Below, one piece after another: positions 32,463 through 40,456 of a stretch of 64,000 bases of DNA. This stretch comes from CADCWN01 sp039810045. GTDB lineage: Bacteria; Chloroflexota; Chloroflexia; Thermomicrobiales; CADCWN01. Both the position numbers and the translations under genes were made by a program. Positions within the stretch are counted from its first letter, which is position 1; each line of letters begins with the position of its first letter. Location: NCBI GenBank assembly GCA_039810045.1, contig JBDHWF010000003.1, forward strand, positions 1-64,000. Reading direction: 5' to 3'. The notes beneath the pieces were generated by a model, which was given only the letters and a program-made list of their open reading frames with translations, did not search any database and was not told the DNA's origin.

Positions 32463-33053
32463 GTGCCCCGTAAACCCAAAGCAGCCCAACCAGCCCAGGC
32501 CGCCCCACTGGCCGAACCGATCGTCGCCGAGCCAGCCCCAGAGCGCGGGATGTCGCACATTGACGAAACATTGGTCAACATGGTTGCAGCGCAAGCATCG
32601 GCAAGCGCCATGCAAGCCACTACCGAAGATACGACTGAAGAACCGCTCGATCCGTTTGCCACATTTTGGACCGAGCTTGATCTCCACTGTCGCGACTGCC
32701 AGATTATTCACTATGTACCAATCTGCCTCTTTCTCAATGCTGAAGAATCGCCCGCCCTGGTACAGCGGATTATTTCTGGTCATTTCAACAACAAACGCTG
32801 CCCAGTCTGCCACAAAATCGAGTTTGTCGAACACCCCTATAGCTTCTACGATCCCGCCCGAAAGCTCATCGTGCAAGTACGCCCAGAATGGGAATGGCAC
32901 GCAGGCGGCGGGGACGAATGGTATGCCGCCCGCCTCGAAGATCTTTTCGATAAGTGGGCTGAATACGATGTCCAGATTGAAGTGGTCTTTGGTCAGCAAC
33001 AACTGATTGATCGCTTCCTCCAGGCAGTCTCACCACCACCTGCTCGTCGCTGA
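32463..33053 (+). CDS. CpXC-domain protein
   Basis: 196 residues, GTG start with GAGGAG upstream. After a ~65-residue Ala/Pro/Glu-rich N-terminus comes a zinc-binding CpXC domain: LHCRDCQ and, ~45 residues on, KRCPVCHKIEF, then EHPYSFYDPARKLIVQVRPEWEW. CpXC proteins are of unknown function. It follows the GGDEF receptor by 65 bp and may be co-transcribed, but a part in signalling is not shown. Ends at a strong hairpin. Confidence 0.8.
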   Translation: MPRKPKAAQPAQAAPLAEPIVAEPAPERGMSHIDETLVNMVAAQASASAMQATTEDTTEEPLDPFATFWTELDLHCRDCQIIHYVPICLFLNAEESPALVQRIISGHFNNKRCPVCHKIEFVEHPYSFYDPARKLIVQVRPEWEWHAGGGDEWYAARLEDLFDKWAEYDVQIEVVFGQQQLIDRFLQAVSPPPARR

Positions 33054-33080
33054 GATCAATGCACATTCCTGCAAATACCA

Positions 33081-33114
33081 GCAGGCCACCAACGTAGCGC
33101 GGTTGGTGGCCTGC
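33081..33114 (+). terminator. hairpin terminator after CpXC gene
   Basis: Perfect 13-bp stem GCAGGCCACCAAC / GTTGGTGGCCTGC with an 8-nt loop, 27 bp after the stop codon. The remaining 290 bp up to the FHA gene at 33403 show no gene or clear promoter. Confidence 0.75.
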
Positions 33115-33402
33115 TTAGACGCGGTCAGGCAATTGGTATGGAGCTATCGTCAGGTCCCTTTGCAGAATGAATACACTTGCGCCAGCAAGATCGCCTCAGT
33201 ACACTTGCGCCATCACGATACACCCCTTGGCATATATGCTGCAGCAGATCGCAAGGCCAGAGATTCCTGGCCTCCGAAACACTGAACCTGGCAATGACGT
33301 TTGATACTATGACTGTGTAGTGGCATCGTTCAACGATCTGGACGTTCGACCAGGCGGCACTCATTCTCTATTAGGGGTAGTACATAGGGGATAACAAGCA
33401 CT

Positions 33403-35151
33403 ATGAGTGTCCCATTTCGCCTTCGCGTCAGTAGCGGACCAAATGCCGGAGAGAGCTTCATCCTCACCGACAATGGGGCAACCATTGGGCGGCAAGATGG
33501 CAACACTATCGTTCTCGACGATAGTCGCTTATCGCGCCAACACGCCCGCATTGATCTCGGCCCTGGTGGGCTCACTTTAACCGATCTTGGCTCCGCTAAT
33601 GGTACCCTGGTCAATGGGCAGCGAGTCAGTGGCACCCGAATCTTGCAACGCGGCGACCAGATTCAGCTTGGGGAGACGACGCTGATCCTTGAAGGAGGGG
33701 CACCGGCGAACAATCGTCTCGCCACGGTGGTACCAAAGCCCGAAAATATCGTTACCACCCCTATCTCGGCGAATGCTGCTCGCTTAGTACAGCAAGTGGG
33801 TGGGCAAATCTACCCATTGAACCAGCCCGAAATCGTTATTGGGCGTGAGGTAGGCGCGGAAATCGCCCTTGATGATTCCCAGATATCGCGTCGCCACGCC
33901 CGCCTGACGATAACGGGGAATACCGTCACCATCGCTGATCTTGGCTCAGCAAACGGTACGTTCGTCAACGGCAGGAAGATCGCTGGCCCAACTTCATTAC
34001 AAGAAGGCGATCGGATCCGTATTGGTACCCACGATTTTCGGATCGAGGGTCTGGCGCCCCCTGCCACGGCACCGCAACTAGCAGATGCGAACGATGCCAC
34101 AGTCGCAGGGATCGCGCCTTTCCCTGCCGCTACACCGCTCAGGCCACTCCCGCCAGCAGGCACTGCCCCCTTACCGCCGCTAGGCAACGCGCCGGGGCCA
34201 CCAGCCTTTGGGGCTAACCAACCGTCATTAGCGCCTGGACAGCCCTGGAATCCTCCAGCATCGCCATACGGCTCGGTGGGGATGCCCCCACCATCACCCG
34301 CAAAACGCCGTTCAACCTCACCGATCCTGATCGGCGGTTGTGTAGTTCTCTTCCTGTTACTCTGTATCGGCGGCGGCATTGGCGGGGCAGTCGTCATCCG
34401 TAACCGTAACAACGACGCCACCCCAACCGTGGTGACGAATAGCACTGCTGTCCCAGGCGGCGGTGGCAGTAACCCCGCCCCATCACCACCAACCCCTGGC
34501 GGTGCGCTACCGCCCACCACTCAGCCAACGGCGACGCTAGTTGCCCTCTTGCCGCCAACCACGCCCACAGCACCGGCAACGGCAACGTCAGCGCCGCTTC
34601 CCACATTGGCGGCACCGCCACCAACAACTGCGCCAACTCGCCGCCCGACCAATCAGGTCGCGCCAACGGTGGCGGCTACCCGTCCACCAGCGAACGGCAA
34701 CACCACGATTACAGTTGATGCAGTGGGGTTGACGTTCATCTTACCTACTGGTTGGACCCAGGAACGGGATGAGGCGGGCCAGGCCACCTTTCTGGCCCCA
34801 GACCAACGCGCGCAAATTACCGTACGGTGGAGCCAACAGGCCCCTGCGGGGCTGACCGCCCAACGGTTGATTCAGGATGAATTACAGCGAACTGCTAATG
34901 AAGATAGTAGCTTCGTCCCCAGCAACACCCAAATCGGCGCGCTCACCTTTGGCGGGCACCCCGGCTATGGTTCGGAACCATATACCTACAATCTGCAAAG
35001 CGGTACGCGCCTGACTGAAGCTGACCGTGCTGTCGTACTCAGCGGGCGCGCCCAATACTTCTTTGGATTTACTGCCATTGCCACAGATTTTGATCGTTAT
35101 CGATCGATCTTCGATAGTATCATCAATACTGTCGTCATTACTGGCCCTTAA
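33403..35151 (+). CDS. double-FHA membrane protein with PsbP-like C-terminus
   Basis: 582 residues. Two FHA domains bind phosphothreonine: first ~20-95 (TIGRQDGNT, LSRQHARI, LGSANGTLVNG), second ~130-215 (VIGREVGAE, ISRRHARL, LGSANGTFVNG). A Pro-rich linker leads to one TM (SPILIGGCVVLFLLLCIGGG, ~305-330), then a Pro/Thr-rich outer stalk and a C-terminal ~145-residue domain starting LTFILPTGWTQERDE, like PsbP/DUF1795 folds. The topology puts FHA domains inside, where they can read kinase phosphorylation, and the folded domain outside. First gene of the phospho-signalling block; PP2C follows 17 bp later. Confidence 0.9.
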   Translation: MSVPFRLRVSSGPNAGESFILTDNGATIGRQDGNTIVLDDSRLSRQHARIDLGPGGLTLTDLGSANGTLVNGQRVSGTRILQRGDQIQLGETTLILEGGAPANNRLATVVPKPENIVTTPISANAARLVQQVGGQIYPLNQPEIVIGREVGAEIALDDSQISRRHARLTITGNTVTIADLGSANGTFVNGRKIAGPTSLQEGDRIRIGTHDFRIEGLAPPATAPQLADANDATVAGIAPFPAATPLRPLPPAGTAPLPPLGNAPGPPAFGANQPSLAPGQPWNPPASPYGSVGMPPPSPAKRRSTSPILIGGCVVLFLLLCIGGGIGGAVVIRNRNNDATPTVVTNSTAVPGGGGSNPAPSPPTPGGALPPTTQPTATLVALLPPTTPTAPATATSAPLPTLAAPPPTTAPTRRPTNQVAPTVAATRPPANGNTTITVDAVGLTFILPTGWTQERDEAGQATFLAPDQRAQITVRWSQQAPAGLTAQRLIQDELQRTANEDSSFVPSNTQIGALTFGGHPGYGSEPYTYNLQSGTRLTEADRAVVLSGRAQYFFGFTAIATDFDRYRSIFDSIINTVVITGP

Positions 35152-35168
35152 TAGATCAGGATTATTTT

Positions 35169-37088
35169 ATGAGTGATAGTACTACCACAGCAGATTCATT
35201 TGATAATCGTAACCAGATTGGCGCAGGGCAGGAAGAAACTGCGCACGCCCGCGGCGGCCTCACGGCAACAGCCTTTGGGCTCAGTGATATTGGCTGCCAG
35301 CGCTCGGTCAATCAGGATACCCTCGGTAATCGGCTCAGTCAGTTTCCCACCCAACTCCATGATCGGGGATTACTCTATGCCATTGCTGATGGAATGGGCG
35401 GCCATGCCCACGGCGAGATCGCCAGTGCCCTCGCGATCGACGAACTGTTCACCCGCTTCTATCAGATCGATCCCAGTCTCCCGCCACAAACAGCCCTGAC
35501 CCAGGTGATGCAAGAACTGAATGCTGCGGTGCATCAGGCGGGGCGGGATGCGGGCGGCGGATCGATGGGTACCACGCTGACGATAGTGCTCTTACGCGAT
35601 AACATCCTCTATGTTGGCAACATTGGCGACAGTCGCACCTATCTAATTCGGGGCGGGAAGATCAAGCAACTGAGCCAGGATCATTCGCTGATCGGTGAGC
35701 AAATACGCAGCGGTACCCTGACCGAAGCCGACGCCCGTACCAGTGCAATTCGTAATGTGATTACCCGGGCGGTTGGCTATCGAGAAACTGTCGAACCAGA
35801 AACGTTTGCGTTTACCGTCCACCCCGGCGACATCCTCTTACTCTGCTCGGATGGCTTGCATGGCCTGGTCGAAAATGAGGAACTGGCGCAAATCCTGAGT
35901 ACACAAACGCTATCAGACGCCACAACCAACTTGATCGCCCTGGCGCGTGAGCGTGGCGGGCCAGATAATATTACCGCACTCGTAGTGCGTGTCGATCAGC
36001 TTGGTGCAGCAGGCACGGCCAACGCCACACAGCAGATTACTGCCAGTGATAGTGACGCTGCTGATGACGCCACCAAGCCAATGCCAATGATCGCGCCAGA
36101 TCGTACCGAAGAGATCCTCCTCCCAGCAACCGAAAATGAAGAGCAAGCAGCAACAACACTCCCAATGATCACCACACCAAAAGCTGCCCCCAATGCTCCA
36201 AGGCCAACAGTAGCCCCAGCGTCAATGCCCGCACCAGCCCCAACCGTCGCCGATCTCGCCCGTCCAGCAGCCCGCCCGCCGCTCTGGCTGTTTATCGTGA
36301 TCCCATTACTGTTAATCGGGCTGATTGCGGCGGGAGTGTTGCTCTTTACGCGAAACCTAAACACGACACCAACGCCTCCAGCAGTTGTTACGGTAGTGGC
36401 TACAGCAACGGTAGCACCAGCACCCTCGGCCACGGCTGCTGTCGCCACTGCACCAGTTGTCGCTGCTGGCAGTATTGCGCCGACCGCACAACCAACTGCC
36501 ACCTTACCCCCCAAAACACCACCAGCCAGCGCCCCAGCACAATCTAGCGGCGGCAGTAACCCCGCCGCCCCGATAGTACCGCGTCCCAATACTCCCTCAG
36601 CGATAGCAGCCGGGAATAGTGGGGCAACGCAACGGATCAAGGTAAGCGGCACCGTGCGCTTTGCCGAAACACTAGCGATTCCCGCAGGATTCCCAAATGA
36701 TTGGGCAGTATTGCTCTATGCACAACGTGACTTTCAGCAGCAACAGCAGGCGGCCCCAATCAAAGCACAATCCGCACTAACAGTCCTCCCCTTTCGCGAA
36801 GAGTACGGGTTTGTCCTTGATCTTGAGCTTGCCACTGGGAATCAACAAGGAGAGCTATTCACCATTCAGCTACAGGATCTGGAAAATGACCAAATCGCCG
36901 TACTTGATCCCGGTGAGATTCGCATCGATCGCACTGGTCGCCCAATTACTGTGCGCGTAACCAGTATTACTGAGCAACCAGAACCTCGGCCATCAGGCAA
37001 CGTATCGCCGCGCACGCCAGCGATCTTCCTCACAGACGACAAGATTCAGCGCGCTGTAGCAGTATTCCTACAGCAAGTCAGGCGCTAA
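35169..37088 (+). CDS. PP2C-family Ser/Thr phosphatase, membrane-anchored
   Basis: 639 residues. N-terminal PP2C domain (~35-285) with the metal-binding motifs SVNQD, DGMGGHAHGE (D74), GDSRTYLI and RGGPDNITALVV, so it should be an active Mn/Mg-dependent phosphatase. An Ala/Pro-rich linker, a single TM (LWLFIVIPLLLIGLIAAGVLL, ~373-393), a Pro/Thr/Ala stalk and an extracytoplasmic domain (~490-610, VSGTVRFAETLAIPAGFP...) follow. The arrangement mirrors mycobacterial PstP and predicts dephosphorylation of the kinase and FHA partners encoded nearby. Confidence 0.93.
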   Translation: MSDSTTTADSFDNRNQIGAGQEETAHARGGLTATAFGLSDIGCQRSVNQDTLGNRLSQFPTQLHDRGLLYAIADGMGGHAHGEIASALAIDELFTRFYQIDPSLPPQTALTQVMQELNAAVHQAGRDAGGGSMGTTLTIVLLRDNILYVGNIGDSRTYLIRGGKIKQLSQDHSLIGEQIRSGTLTEADARTSAIRNVITRAVGYRETVEPETFAFTVHPGDILLLCSDGLHGLVENEELAQILSTQTLSDATTNLIALARERGGPDNITALVVRVDQLGAAGTANATQQITASDSDAADDATKPMPMIAPDRTEEILLPATENEEQAATTLPMITTPKAAPNAPRPTVAPASMPAPAPTVADLARPAARPPLWLFIVIPLLLIGLIAAGVLLFTRNLNTTPTPPAVVTVVATATVAPAPSATAAVATAPVVAAGSIAPTAQPTATLPPKTPPASAPAQSSGGSNPAAPIVPRPNTPSAIAAGNSGATQRIKVSGTVRFAETLAIPAGFPNDWAVLLYAQRDFQQQQQAAPIKAQSALTVLPFREEYGFVLDLELATGNQQGELFTIQLQDLENDQIAVLDPGEIRIDRTGRPITVRVTSITEQPEPRPSGNVSPRTPAIFLTDDKIQRAVAVFLQQVRR

Positions 37089-37120
37089 ACGACAGCAACA
37101 TTCTGCATATTGAGGTCGTG

Positions 37121-39397
37121 ATGAGGAGCCAGAGGCGGTGGACACAGTATAGTTGCATACGGTGTGGAGTCCTGGCTATCGTCCTCTGTTTGGCCGCCTG
37201 CTCCCTCACCAACCCAACGCCTACTCCCATACCACCCAGGGTAGCCACCCCTGGCAGCGCCCTGCCCAGCGACCCTAATCTCAAGATTGATTCGGCCTTA
37301 CTGGAGATCGCTACAATCTACCAGCGCGAAGGACAGCAGGCAGCCGAAGCCCAGGCCCGTGCTACGGGGCTATTGGATAAGCAGAATGAACTTCATCTCA
37401 CCCTGATCCTGGCTGATACCAACACCCAACCGATTGTTGATAAAGTCACCAAAAATGGTGGCAGAGTTGGTACTGTCTCCGACAATATGGTTGATATTAT
37501 TATCCCGCTAAGCGTGCTCAGCACAGCTGTCAATGAGCAGAACACTACCCTATTGCAAGAACTTGCTGCCTTGAACACAGTACGCGAGATTCAGATTACG
37601 CGGCGCGCCCAGGCAGAAGATTTGATCCTGCCATCTACGCTATCGCCCACAGAGCGCCAGGCCCTGAGTGCCGCGCGCATTACCGAAGGGGTCGCGCTTA
37701 CTGGTGCTGATAAGTGGCATGATGCGGGGATTACCGGGCAAGGCGTCAAGGTGGGCATCATCGATATTGGCTTTGCCGGATATGAAACCTTACTCGGCAC
37801 AACACTGCCACAAAAGGTGACGTTTCGCTCATTCGCTAGCGAGGAAGACGACGATGAACACGGCACAGCCGTAGCGGAGATCGTGCATGCAATGGCTCCC
37901 GACGCCGAGCTTTTTCTCTGCCCATTCGATAGTCAGGCTGGTTTTGCCCAGGCAGTGCGTTATCTGACTGATGAAGCCAAGGTACAAATCATTCAGATGT
38001 CATTTGGCTGGCATGATTCCCGTGGTGATGGCACAGGATACACCCAAAAACAACTCGACTATGCCCGGTCGAAAGGAGTGCTACCAATTAAGTCAGCGGG
38101 CAATGAAGGGGATAGCCATTACACCGCCCTGTTCAATCCGAATAGTACGGGCCAGCACCAGTTTGCAGCGAACAAAACCCGCCTGAAAGTCTCCCAAGAG
38201 GATGGTGACATTCTGCTCTACCTGATCTGGGATGCCTGGGACACCGAGAAAGTTGACTACAATCTTTACCTTGAAGATGAGCGTGGGACACGAGTAGCGA
38301 AATCAGAGAACGCGCAGTCAGCGAAAACGCCGTATGAACGGATTGCCTACTCAGGCAAAGCAAAGACCAATTATTATGTTGTGATTGAGGCAAAAGGCAC
38401 GCAACCAGCCAAACGTCTTGATCTTTTCGGCAAAGATACCACTGTCGAAACGATCGCGAATGGTAGTACGCCCGCGACGAGTATCTCCGCCCCAGGCGAT
38501 GCCCGCAGTGCCTTCACCGTTGGCGCAACCAATGTGAAGGATGACAAACTCGAAGTCTATAGTTCACAGGGGCCAACCCTTGATGGTCGCCAGAAGCCAG
38601 ATATCAGCGCCCCCACCCGTGTCACAACTGCGATCTATAAAGGGCGAGCATTCTTCGGCACTTCGGCGTCAACCCCGCATGTAAGCGGGGCAGCAGCGCT
38701 CGTCTTCAATGCTCAACCTGGCGCTACAGCAGATCAGGTGCAGGCATTTCTGGTTAGTGCTGCCAAAGATGTCGATCTCCCTGGCCCAGAAAGCAGGACT
38801 GGCGCTGGGCGACTCGCCATGGGGGCCGTTGATACCGCCCGCACGACAGCCAACCCTGCCGCAGGCTCAGGGGGTGCCGCCTTCAACGACCCGCTTACGA
38901 GTGAACAAATGGGATTGCCCTCAACCAACGAAGGACGCTATACCAGTGCTGGTTATCTGCTCGCTCCCAATGCCAACAACCACGCTACCTGGGCGACGTA
39001 TGGCACAAATTACACTGATCTTACGGTAGCGGTCACTGTCACCCTTGCTGGCGCGAGCGGAGCGGCGGGCATCATCTTCTGGCAGAGGAGTGCCGATGAT
39101 TACTATCTCTTTGCCATCACCCCCAATGGCTACTATCAAGTGACCCACTATCAGCAGGGGCAGTGGCTTACCTTGCACCCCTGGACCAAAAATACGGTGA
39201 TCAGTCAGCAGCCGATCAATCGTCTACAATTGCACATCATTGGCAGCCAGATCGATATTGGGGTCAATGACCTGGCGCTCGCCTCCGTCAAAGTCCCCAC
39301 CAGCAACAATGGACGGATCGGCCTCCTGGCAGCAGCGTTCACACAACCAGGCTTTAGCGCAACATTCAGTGATCTCACGCTTGCCGCAACACCGTAG
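37121..39397 (+). CDS. S8 subtilisin-like lipoprotein peptidase
   Basis: 758 residues from ATG 37121 (GAGG 5 bp before; GTG 37118 is possible). Lipobox LAACS ends a type II signal peptide. The catalytic triad is intact: Asp215 (GIIDIGFAG), His247 (DEHGTAVAE), Ser515 (FGTSASTPHVSG), with oxyanion Asn in KSAGNEG. An insert of ~110 residues (~345-455) separates Asn and Ser. The C-terminal ~180 residues form a concanavalin/LamG-like module (YTDLTVAVTVTLAG, DDYYLFAIT). It is a surface-anchored protease within the FHA/PP2C/kinase operon; the substrate is unknown, and activation of a neighbour's extracellular domain is a guess. Confidence 0.92.
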   Translation: MRSQRRWTQYSCIRCGVLAIVLCLAACSLTNPTPTPIPPRVATPGSALPSDPNLKIDSALLEIATIYQREGQQAAEAQARATGLLDKQNELHLTLILADTNTQPIVDKVTKNGGRVGTVSDNMVDIIIPLSVLSTAVNEQNTTLLQELAALNTVREIQITRRAQAEDLILPSTLSPTERQALSAARITEGVALTGADKWHDAGITGQGVKVGIIDIGFAGYETLLGTTLPQKVTFRSFASEEDDDEHGTAVAEIVHAMAPDAELFLCPFDSQAGFAQAVRYLTDEAKVQIIQMSFGWHDSRGDGTGYTQKQLDYARSKGVLPIKSAGNEGDSHYTALFNPNSTGQHQFAANKTRLKVSQEDGDILLYLIWDAWDTEKVDYNLYLEDERGTRVAKSENAQSAKTPYERIAYSGKAKTNYYVVIEAKGTQPAKRLDLFGKDTTVETIANGSTPATSISAPGDARSAFTVGATNVKDDKLEVYSSQGPTLDGRQKPDISAPTRVTTAIYKGRAFFGTSASTPHVSGAAALVFNAQPGATADQVQAFLVSAAKDVDLPGPESRTGAGRLAMGAVDTARTTANPAAGSGGAAFNDPLTSEQMGLPSTNEGRYTSAGYLLAPNANNHATWATYGTNYTDLTVAVTVTLAGASGAAGIIFWQRSADDYYLFAITPNGYYQVTHYQQGQWLTLHPWTKNTVISQQPINRLQLHIIGSQIDIGVNDLALASVKVPTSNNGRIGLLAAAFTQPGFSATFSDLTLAATP

Positions 39398-39531
39398 TAT
39401 TCCAATTGCCAGAAGATCAGTATACTGAGAAACTGATGCTACGCTTTAGACGTTCAGGTAGGCAGAAGTAGACACGGCGCATATCGCAGACAGCTTTGGA
39501 ATAGCGAACGAAGGAAGGGGAGCGACAGACG

Positions 39532-40341
39532 ATGGATGCATTCTTGATTGTGCAGCGTGGCGAGGACATTGGACGAAGGTTTGATCTCGACAACAATCAA
39601 CTTACTATTGGTCGGGGATCAGATAACGATCTCGTCTTAAATGATCCAATGGTTTCGCGTTATCATGCCGTCCTCAAACAACAGGGGAATCGTTACTCGC
39701 TGATCGACCTTGGTAGCTCCAACCCTGTGGTCATCAATGATCAGCCACTGGAGCCAGGGACACCCCAACAACTGACGCACCGGGATGTGGTCTTCATTGG
39801 CAAAACGGTCTTCTCATTCCAAAATCGTGCCGCTGGCATCAGCCACGCCGCATCCGCGCAGCCAGAGAAACACGAAGCAACCCAGGTTATCAGCAATCGC
39901 GATCATGACCCGTCGACACCACTGCCAGCGTCGCGCAGCAGTGCAACGTCCAGCAACACCCCTGCTGCCAGTAGGGCTACGGCACCAATGGGCCAACAGG
40001 AGGCCGGAAGCACGAAGCCCGCCGTAGTATCACCACCAGAACGCCCAGCCCAGGAAGCAGCAACGCAGATTATTGAACCTGCCGACAAAGGGGCGAAGGA
40101 GGAGGATAACGACAAGACACTGATTGGGAGCGGGGCAACGTCCGCCCCACCGCCGCCAGTCTTCGCCCCGCCTCCACCACCAACGGCAGTGAAGTTCGAC
40201 GACGAAGAAACGAATGCCTCGATCAAGATGCCGCCACCGCCACCATTCGGCACACCATCTACCCTCGGGGATAAGCAACCGAATACCGCCGACAATGATG
40301 AGGATGGCGACCTGCCAACCCAGATCATTCCCCGCCGCTAA
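39532..40341 (+). CDS. FHA-domain protein with disordered tail
   Basis: 269 residues, start after GGAAGGGGAG. One FHA domain at ~20-95 (LTIGRGSDNDLVL, VSRYHAVL, LIDLGSSNPVVIND; the usual NGT is replaced by NPV). The rest is Pro/Ala/Thr/Glu-rich with the motif ATQVI/ATQII recurring three times (TQVISNRD, TQIIEPAD, TQIIPRR), possible phosphorylation sites for the kinase and binding sites for other FHA domains. No TM. Likely a cytosolic adaptor, like GarA/Fha-type proteins. Confidence 0.88.
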   Translation: MDAFLIVQRGEDIGRRFDLDNNQLTIGRGSDNDLVLNDPMVSRYHAVLKQQGNRYSLIDLGSSNPVVINDQPLEPGTPQQLTHRDVVFIGKTVFSFQNRAAGISHAASAQPEKHEATQVISNRDHDPSTPLPASRSSATSSNTPAASRATAPMGQQEAGSTKPAVVSPPERPAQEAATQIIEPADKGAKEEDNDKTLIGSGATSAPPPPVFAPPPPPTAVKFDDEETNASIKMPPPPPFGTPSTLGDKQPNTADNDEDGDLPTQIIPRR

Positions 40342-40456
40342 TCAGGGACTATTCCAGCGGGTCCGCAATTGCGGACCCGCCAGATATTCGCTATTTCATC
40401 ACCGCAGCGCGTAACTCATTTACTCAGGCGATTACGGTTGTTGATGGGGAGTATTA

